64,000 nucleotides of DNA, taken from positions 1 to 64,000 of the forward strand of contig OZ241384.1 in NCBI GenBank assembly GCA_965200805.1, written 5' to 3'. Of this stretch, positions 58,317-64,000 are shown piece by piece; positions within the stretch are counted from its first letter, which is position 1; each line of letters opens with the position of its first letter. The stretch is from MPNP01 sp026709725. Its GTDB lineage: Bacteria; Pseudomonadota; Alphaproteobacteria; Rhodobacterales; Rhodobacteraceae. The position numbers and the translations under genes were made by a program. A model generated the notes under the pieces. The model was not told where the DNA came from. It saw only the letters and a program-made list of their open reading frames with translations, and did not search any database.

Positions 58317-59081
58317 GTGGAGACAGGCAGCACGCTGCTGGAACTCGTTGGTGTCGGCAAGACATTCTCCGGGGACATCGTCGCTCTGCAGGATATGTCA
58401 CTTGCCGTCCACGAGGGAGATATCCTGAGCCTGCTTGGTCCGTCGGGATGTGGAAAATCGACTGTTCTGCGACTGGTTTCCGGACTTGTGGCACCAACGG
58501 TGGGCCGGATCGCCTGGCACAAGGATCACCGCCAGGGTTCGATTGGAATTGTTTTTCAGGAGCCCACACTCATGCCGTGGGCAACGGTTGAGAAGAATGT
58601 CTGGCTGCCCTTTCGACTGAACAGGAAATCCTTCGATTCACAACGCGATGAGATTTATCGCTGCCTTGAACTCGTTGGTCTGAAGGACTTTGCGAAAAGC
58701 TATCCGCGCGAACTCTCCGGTGGGATGCGGATGCGGGTCTCGATTGCCCGGGCACTGGTAACGCGGCCAAGCATCATGCTGATGGACGAACCGTTCGCCG
58801 CTCTCGATGAGATCACACGATTCAAGCTCAACAACGACTTGCTCAAGATGAAAGAGGCTCTGGACTGCACGATTATTTTTGTTACGCATTCAGTCTTCGA
58901 AAGCGTCTTCCTGTCCAACCGCATTGCAGTTATGGCCGCACGACCGGGAAGGGTCATCGACGAGGTCCGGATTGAAGCCCCCTATCCCCGCGATGAAGAC
59001 TATCGCACCTCGACAACCTATGTGGATTACTGTCGCATGACATCGGAGGCCCTGGGCATGGCAATGGATCCGAATTCGTGA
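58317..59081 (+). CDS. ABC transporter ATP-binding protein (SsuB/TauB/ThiZ type)
   Basis: 254 aa ATPase for the THI5/NMT1-type importer. Walker A is GPSGCGKSTVL, the Q-loop FQEPTLMPWATV, signature ELSGGMRMRVSIARAL, Walker B IMLMDEPFAALDE and switch His VTHSVFE. GTG start (VETGSTLL) without a strong ribosome site, possibly dependent on readthrough past the upstream hairpin. Domain length and the LMPW Q-loop fit the nitrate/sulfonate/pyrimidine class. Confidence 0.9.
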   Translation: METGSTLLELVGVGKTFSGDIVALQDMSLAVHEGDILSLLGPSGCGKSTVLRLVSGLVAPTVGRIAWHKDHRQGSIGIVFQEPTLMPWATVEKNVWLPFRLNRKSFDSQRDEIYRCLELVGLKDFAKSYPRELSGGMRMRVSIARALVTRPSIMLMDEPFAALDEITRFKLNNDLLKMKEALDCTIIFVTHSVFESVFLSNRIAVMAARPGRVIDEVRIEAPYPRDEDYRTSTTYVDYCRMTSEALGMAMDPNS

Positions 59082-59124
59082 GTCCCGAACCGGATAGCAC
59101 GGATCAGAACAACGGGATAACTCT

Positions 59125-59985
59125 ATGCAAGACCTGAATGCTCCCGCAGCAAACGATCAGCCGGTTGACCTTGAAGAGCAGAAGCGCGTTCGTCGGGCAC
59201 GGACCGAGAAGGTCGGGAAATGGCTGATGCCATTCATTGTGTTTGTCCTCACGATTTACCTCTGGAATGAGATTGTCACAGTCAACGGGATTCCGCATTA
59301 TATCCTGCCCGATCCCGGTCTGGTGGCCATGACTCTTCTCGAAGATCTGCAACTGATGATGTCAGCCCTGCAGGTCACCCTCAAGATTACGCTGCTGGCC
59401 CTCGCGGTTGCAGTCATAGGCGGTGTGGGCCTGGCTGTGCTCTTCACGCAGTCCCGCTTTATTGAAATGTCCCTCTTTCCCTATGCCGTCATCCTGCAGG
59501 TCACCCCGGTCATCTCCATCGCACCTCTCATCTTCATCTATGTTGACAACCGTCTCGTCGGTCTTCTGCTCTGCGCCTGGATTGTTGCCTTCTTCCCCAT
59601 CCTTTCCAATACGACACTTGGCCTCAACTCCGTTGACCACAACCTGAGAGACCTCTTCAAGATCTACGGGGCCAGCCGCTGGCAGAAACTGCTGCATCTG
59701 CAGTTGCCGTCAGCCCTGCCCTATTTTCTCGGCGGACTCCGAATCGCCGGCGGCCTGTCGCTCATCGGTGCCGTGGTGGCGGAATTTGTCGCCGGGACAG
59801 GCGGCGTCGAGGCAGGTCTGGCGTTCATCATCCTTGAGGCCGGTTACCGGCTGAATATTCCCCGGATGTTCGCAGCGCTTCTGGTCATTGCAGCCATTGG
59901 CGTGGTCATCTATGTCGTCCTGTCCCTGATCAGCCACTTCCTTCTGCACAAATGGCATGAAAGCGCGATCAAGCGCGATGTATAG
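59125..59985 (+). CDS. ABC transporter permease (SsuC/ThiX type)
   Basis: 286 aa inner-membrane permease with about six hydrophobic segments (for example WLMPFIVFVLTIYLW and ITLLALAVAVIGGVGLAVLF). It has the EAA loop IYGASRWQKLLHLQLPSALPYFLGGLRIA and the AAVVAEFV-like GAVVAEFVAGTGGVEAGLAF typical of this family. It follows the ATPase gene and precedes the amidohydrolase by 13 bp. Confidence 0.9.
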   Translation: MQDLNAPAANDQPVDLEEQKRVRRARTEKVGKWLMPFIVFVLTIYLWNEIVTVNGIPHYILPDPGLVAMTLLEDLQLMMSALQVTLKITLLALAVAVIGGVGLAVLFTQSRFIEMSLFPYAVILQVTPVISIAPLIFIYVDNRLVGLLLCAWIVAFFPILSNTTLGLNSVDHNLRDLFKIYGASRWQKLLHLQLPSALPYFLGGLRIAGGLSLIGAVVAEFVAGTGGVEAGLAFIILEAGYRLNIPRMFAALLVIAAIGVVIYVVLSLISHFLLHKWHESAIKRDV

Positions 59986-59998
59986 TGGATGATATCGC

Positions 59999-61270
59999 GT
60001 GGATTTCCTGCATCTGCCGAAAGACCGGCACTACACGATTCTCAACGCCCGATTGGCCACTGATGACCCTGCATCCCTGACCGCAGACACGGAACTTCAG
60101 TCCCTGTCAGTCCACGATGGGACAATAACTCATATGGCGTCGGAGCAGAGTGTTGATGCGAAGGGGGCGGTGATCCTGCCTGCCTTTGTTGATATGCATA
60201 CACATCTCGACAAAGGCCATATTGCCGCCCGGACACCCAATCCGGATGGGACATTTGCCGCAGCGCTGGCAGCATGCGAGGAGGACTTTTCCCGCGGCCG
60301 GAATGAGGATGACCTCTACCGTCGAATGGATTTTGCCCTGCGCTGTGCCTATGCGCACGGCACCCGGGCCCTGCGGACCCATCTCGATTCAAAACCTCCG
60401 GATCATGATCTGGTCTGGCGGGTTTTTGCCAGGATTCGCAGCGATTGGGCTGGCAGGATTGACCTTCAGGCTGTGACCCTCATCCCTGTCGACATGGTCA
60501 ATGAGGATGCTTTCACGGCTGTCCTTGCGACCTGTGAAGCCCATCGTGGTGTCCTTGGTGCATTTCTCTATCCCTGCCCCGACCTTGATACCGCTCTTGA
60601 TGCACTTTTTCAGATCGCCACCGAACGCAACCTGCCCCTCGATTTTCATCTGGACGAGACCTCTGATCCCGGATCAGCATGTCTGGCCGCTGTCGCCCGG
60701 GCAAGGCTCCGCTCAAATCATGACGGGTCTGTCGTCTGTGGTCATTGCTGCTCACTGGCACAGCAGGATGCAGAGGAGGTCGAGGTCACACTGGCACTCG
60801 TGCGTGATGCGGCCCTTGATGTGGTATCGCTGCCGATGTGCAATCTCTACCTTCAGGACCGGGCCACGGAGACCACGCCCCACTGGCGGGGCATAACCCG
60901 GGTCAAGGAACTCGCAAAAGCCGGCATCCGGGTCAGTTTTGCGTCCGACAACACCCGGGACCCCTTCTATGCCTATGGCGACCTGGACATGGTTGAGGTC
61001 ATGCGTGAGGCAGTTAGGATTTGTCATCTTGATCATACACATCGCACCTGGCTTGATGCTTTTGGCCCCAACCCGGCCGCGGTTTGCGGTTTTCCGTCAC
61101 AGGGTCTTCATGCTGGTGATCCGGCTGATTTTGTCCTATTCAATGCCCGGAATCTGAATGAGATCCTGGCACGCCCGCAGAGTGATCGGGTCGTTGTCCG
61201 GCACGGTCGGGCGATTGACCGGACCCTGCCACAGTATTCTGAACTTGATGATTTGATGGTGACCCTATGA
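59999..61270 (+). CDS. Cytosine deaminase-like amidohydrolase
   Basis: 423 aa metal-dependent hydrolase of the CodA class. Metal-binding HTHLDKGHIA, LPLDFHLDETSDPGS (HxDE-type ligand and catalytic Glu), VCGHCCSLA, and FASDNTRDPFYAYGDLDM, all in CodA order. Gly/Asp residues that bind cytosine are in plausible places, but related enzymes deaminate isocytosine, creatinine or other heterocycles. GTG start, 13 bp after the permease. The gene end overlaps the flavoenzyme start by four bases. It probably removes ammonia from the imported heterocycle. Confidence 0.85.
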   Translation: MDFLHLPKDRHYTILNARLATDDPASLTADTELQSLSVHDGTITHMASEQSVDAKGAVILPAFVDMHTHLDKGHIAARTPNPDGTFAAALAACEEDFSRGRNEDDLYRRMDFALRCAYAHGTRALRTHLDSKPPDHDLVWRVFARIRSDWAGRIDLQAVTLIPVDMVNEDAFTAVLATCEAHRGVLGAFLYPCPDLDTALDALFQIATERNLPLDFHLDETSDPGSACLAAVARARLRSNHDGSVVCGHCCSLAQQDAEEVEVTLALVRDAALDVVSLPMCNLYLQDRATETTPHWRGITRVKELAKAGIRVSFASDNTRDPFYAYGDLDMVEVMREAVRICHLDHTHRTWLDAFGPNPAAVCGFPSQGLHAGDPADFVLFNARNLNEILARPQSDRVVVRHGRAIDRTLPQYSELDDLMVTL

Positions 61271-62667
61271 AACCGAACAGTGCGGCCGCAATTGAGGAAC
61301 TTGCCCATCTGAACATCGTCCAGAACGAAGTCGCTGTGCAGGCCAAAAGCCGGGATTTCTTCTGGTACTCACCTGTCCTCAAGGATCGACTTGATCATGT
61401 CAGGGCTGATTTTGTCGCCATGCCGCGCAATGAGGGTGAGGTGCTCGAGATCCTGAAGAGCTGCTACAGACACGACGTTCCGGTGACGGTCCGGGGTGCC
61501 GGCACCGGCAACTACGGCCAGGCCATGCCGCTGGCCGGGGGCTGCATCATTCACATGCAGCTGATGAATCGTGTTCTTGCTGTCCACCCGGGCCGGGTCA
61601 TTGCCGAGCCCGGGTGCCTGCTCAAGGATGTTGACGCCGCCTGCATCAGGGATTCACGGCAGGAACTGCGCATGTTTTCATCAACCTGGGCAACGGCATC
61701 CATCGGCGGCTTCATTGCCGGCGGATCGGGCGGTGTTGGCTCCTGCCGTTGGGGGCAGTTGCGGGATCCCGGCAATATCATTCGCCTGCGGGTGGTCACG
61801 ATGGAGGCGGAGCCCCGCACGATCGAATTCCGCGGTGATGCGCTGCCGCGCGTCTCGCATGCCTATGGCACCAACGGCGTGATTACCGAAATCGAGATGC
61901 CGCTGGCACCGGCCTACGCCTGGATCGGGATCTTCGTCACGTTTCGCGATTTCATGGATGCCGTTCGATTCAGCACCGAACTCGGTGATGAGGATGGCAT
62001 TCTGGTCAAACTCATCACACCCATGGAAGCACCGATTGCCTACGATTATTTCCCCCGCATCCAACCCCATATCGACCGCGAGGACAGCCTGATCGCGATC
62101 ATGGTCGCACCCCATGCCATCGATGCCTTCCGGACATTTGTCGCGGACTGGAACGGGGCGAACATCATTTACCGGTCCGATGCGAACAACTGGGAGAGGG
62201 ATCCGGGTCCGGTCTTCGAATACGGCTGGAATCACACAACCCTGCGCGCACTCAAGGTCGATCCCACCATCACCTATCTGCAGGTCCGCTATGCGGCCCC
62301 CGATTACCTCGAGCGCATCGACACGGTCCGCTCAACCTTTGGTGCAGAGGTTCTTCAGCATCTCGAAGTCATGCAGGAGCACGGCAAGACAATGTTTGCC
62401 GGTCTTCCAATTGTTCGGTTCACCACAGAAGAGCGGCTGGATGACATTGTCCGCATTCATGAAGAGCTGGGCTGCATGATCTTCAATCCCCACCGCTACA
62501 CACTTGAGGAAGGCGGTCGCCAGACCGTCGACAGACGCCAGCTCGAGTTCAAGCGTGAGGCTGACCCCAAGGGTCTTCTCAACCCGGGCAAGATGATTGC
62601 CTGGGATGACCCCGACTGGAATTTCGGGTCAATGTATGCCTACCCCAATCTTATGGATGCACCCTGA
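61267..62667 (+). CDS. FAD-binding oxidase (VAO/glycolate oxidase GlcD type)
   Basis: 466 aa flavoprotein with the PCMH FAD-binding fold: VTVRGAGTGNYGQAMPLAGG, RVIAEPGCLLKDVD, SIGGFIAGGSGGVGS and YGTNGVITEIEMPL. The C-terminal NPGKMIAWDDPDW is typical of the family's NPGKI end. It may oxidise the deaminated heterocycle or a hydroxy acid from it. ATGA overlap with the amidohydrolase indicates coupling. Confidence 0.85.
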   Translation: MKPNSAAAIEELAHLNIVQNEVAVQAKSRDFFWYSPVLKDRLDHVRADFVAMPRNEGEVLEILKSCYRHDVPVTVRGAGTGNYGQAMPLAGGCIIHMQLMNRVLAVHPGRVIAEPGCLLKDVDAACIRDSRQELRMFSSTWATASIGGFIAGGSGGVGSCRWGQLRDPGNIIRLRVVTMEAEPRTIEFRGDALPRVSHAYGTNGVITEIEMPLAPAYAWIGIFVTFRDFMDAVRFSTELGDEDGILVKLITPMEAPIAYDYFPRIQPHIDREDSLIAIMVAPHAIDAFRTFVADWNGANIIYRSDANNWERDPGPVFEYGWNHTTLRALKVDPTITYLQVRYAAPDYLERIDTVRSTFGAEVLQHLEVMQEHGKTMFAGLPIVRFTTEERLDDIVRIHEELGCMIFNPHRYTLEEGGRQTVDRRQLEFKREADPKGLLNPGKMIAWDDPDWNFGSMYAYPNLMDAP

Positions 62668-63245
62668 TGCGGGCCATGGTCATCTTCGCCCATCCGGTCC
62701 CTGACAGTTTTTCAGCCGCCCTGCACGCAACGGTCCTTTCCAGCCTGTCCAAACGCGGATGGGACATCGACAACTGCGATCTTTACGCGGAGGGTTTCAA
62801 CCCCGTGATGAGTCCTGACGAGCGCCGGATCTATCACGACTACCCCCAAAACACCCACACCGTCCAGCCCCATGTTGATCGCCTGAGGGCTGCCCAGGCC
62901 CTGGTTCTGGTCTTTCCGGTCTGGGTCTATGGCTTCCCGGCCATCCTCAAGGGATTCTTTGACCGGGTCTGCGTCCCGGGTGTCGCCTTCCGGCTTGAGA
63001 ACGGTCTGGTGCGACCCAATCTTCAGAACATCAGGAAACTCGCAGCCGTCACCACCTATGGTGGATCACGGCTCCGTGCACTCTTCTCGGGGGACCCGCC
63101 ACGCAGGATTGTCAGCCGATCAATCCGCTTCTACTGCCGGGGTGCCAAACTCGAGTATCTGGCCTTCTATGACATGAACCGGGCGACAGACATCCGGCGA
63201 AAACAGTTTCTCAAGCATGTCACTGCAAGGATGGCAGTTCTGTGA
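62667..63245 (+). CDS. NAD(P)H:quinone reductase-like flavoprotein 1
   Basis: 192 aa flavodoxin-fold protein of the NQO1/MdaB group: VIFAHPVPDSFSAALHA at the N-terminus, VLVFPVWVYGFPAILKGFFDRV and a GVAF segment, binding FMN or FAD. It starts on the last base of the flavoenzyme stop and overlaps the following paralog by four bases. It may supply or accept electrons for the preceding oxidase. Confidence 0.85.
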   Translation: MRAMVIFAHPVPDSFSAALHATVLSSLSKRGWDIDNCDLYAEGFNPVMSPDERRIYHDYPQNTHTVQPHVDRLRAAQALVLVFPVWVYGFPAILKGFFDRVCVPGVAFRLENGLVRPNLQNIRKLAAVTTYGGSRLRALFSGDPPRRIVSRSIRFYCRGAKLEYLAFYDMNRATDIRRKQFLKHVTARMAVL

Positions 63246-63841
63246 TCCGGGCCCTTGTCGTCTACTGCCACCCCAATCCGGAAAGTTTCACGGCAGCCGT
63301 CAAGACCATGACCCTCAGACATCTCGAACACCGCGGCGCCGAAACCCGACTGATTGATCTCTATGCGATTGACTTCGACCCCATCCTGACCCTCGAATCC
63401 CATGCCGGGTATCTTGATACCAACCGGAACCAGGCTGGCATTGAAGCGCATGTTGAAAACCTCCGCTGGTGCAACACGCTGATCTTCATCTATCCCACCT
63501 GGTGGTATGGTCTGCCCGCCCGCCTCAAGGGCTGGCTCGACCGCGTCCTCATCCCCGGCGTCGCCTTTCATATGCCCGGTGCCAACGCCAGATCGATTCG
63601 GCCCGGTCTCAGAAATGTGAAGCGTCTGGCCGTCTTCACAACCTGTGGTGCCAGCCGGCTCACAACCCAGCTCATGGGAGCGCCTGGCAAGCGGACCATC
63701 CTGCGCGGCATTCGCGCTCTCTGCGCCATCGGTGTCCGCACACGGTTTTCCGCACTCTATCTCATGGACAGCTCCACAACGGTCCAGCGGACCCGCCATC
63801 TCAAGCGAACCGAGCGCAAGCTCGCCGGCCTTCTCGCCTGA
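63242..63841 (+). CDS. NAD(P)H:quinone reductase-like flavoprotein 2
   Basis: 199 aa paralog of the preceding gene, with VVYCHPNPESFTAAVKT, IFIYPTWWYGLPARLKGWLDRVLIPGVAF and VFTTCGASR. Two adjacent, coupled paralogs suggest a heterodimer or two steps of the pathway. It is the last gene before the right edge. Confidence 0.85.
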   Translation: MIRALVVYCHPNPESFTAAVKTMTLRHLEHRGAETRLIDLYAIDFDPILTLESHAGYLDTNRNQAGIEAHVENLRWCNTLIFIYPTWWYGLPARLKGWLDRVLIPGVAFHMPGANARSIRPGLRNVKRLAVFTTCGASRLTTQLMGAPGKRTILRGIRALCAIGVRTRFSALYLMDSSTTVQRTRHLKRTERKLAGLLA

Positions 63842-64000
63842 TCCTGACACGAACACCCCCCACCAGCAGACACCCGGCAACACGGGCGCATAACCGGACC
63901 CCCGCCCCGACGATGACCTCGCCATCAGGGTGCATCTGAAGAGGAATTCTCTCCCCTTCCCCCGCAACGACGGCAGCAGGAGACCCTCATCAAGGAATCG

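Noticed and set aside
63167..63967. 266-codon minus-strand open frame at the right edge
   Set aside because: Antisense to the second quinone-reductase-like gene. It has no motifs and codon use mirrors the plus-strand gene.

Overview
This window looks like a chromosomal piece of a Gram-negative proteobacterium, most likely an alphaproteobacterium. The evidence is the gene order mreB-mreC-mreD-mrdA-mrdB, a KDO (LPS) precursor gene, binding-protein ABC operons and many ATGA-coupled genes. The lineage is my inference. Well-preserved metabolic operons alternate with long GC-rich stretches holding only broken transposase fragments and repeats. I found no intact transposase in 64 kb, which suggests a genome that went through insertion-sequence expansion and then decay, as in host-associated bacteria.

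Layout. (1) 1-14,961, minus strand: most of a giant secreted Calx-beta/cadherin-type repeat protein. Its distal part is 14 apparently identical 699-bp units (two Calx-beta domains each) running off the left edge. A C18 homopolymer lies between the possible starts and the mature protein, and a 1-bp frame break sits where the unique part meets the array. (2) 14,962-22,010: an AT-rich leader, then an IS graveyard with IS1380-like, DUF4338/Tn5-like (two diverged tandem copies) and IS66-like remnants, plus one copy of a hairpin-rich dispersed element. (3) 22,011-33,547: a carbohydrate uptake and catabolism island with aldo/keto reductase, acyl-CoA dehydrogenase, SDR, DUF993 protein, TIM-barrel isomerase, a GtsABC-type sugar ABC transporter with a MalK-type ATPase, and a GMC oxidoreductase. 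An AGE-family epimerase follows at 34.2-35.4 kb. (4) 35,352-38,600: a broken small Calx-beta protein and an IS4-like remnant. (5) 38,604-44,174: the rod-shape/elongasome operon. (6) 44,181-50,493: a 2-hydroxyacid dehydrogenase, a Pif1/RecD-like helicase, NhaA, KdsA and phosphomannomutase. (7) 50,494-53,210: the second copy of the hairpin element, tRNA-Gln(UUG) and a secreted DUF1524-Excalibur nuclease-like gene. (8) 53,211-55,425: thiamin salvage thiM-thiE-thiD. (9) 55,577-63,841: PPK2, a RidA protein, and an operon with a THI5/NMT1-type ABC transporter, a cytosine-deaminase-like amidohydrolase, a VAO-type flavoenzyme and two NAD(P)H:quinone-reductase-like flavoproteins.

The functional logic is uptake operons feeding dedicated catabolic enzymes (regions 3 and 9), housekeeping cell-envelope construction (5 and 6) and cofactor salvage (8). 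A very large, possibly phase-variable surface protein lies next to dead mobile DNA. The least explained parts are the giant repeat locus with its C tract, the paired hairpin element at 21.0 and 51.2 kb, and the two catabolic clusters whose substrates cannot be read from sequence.
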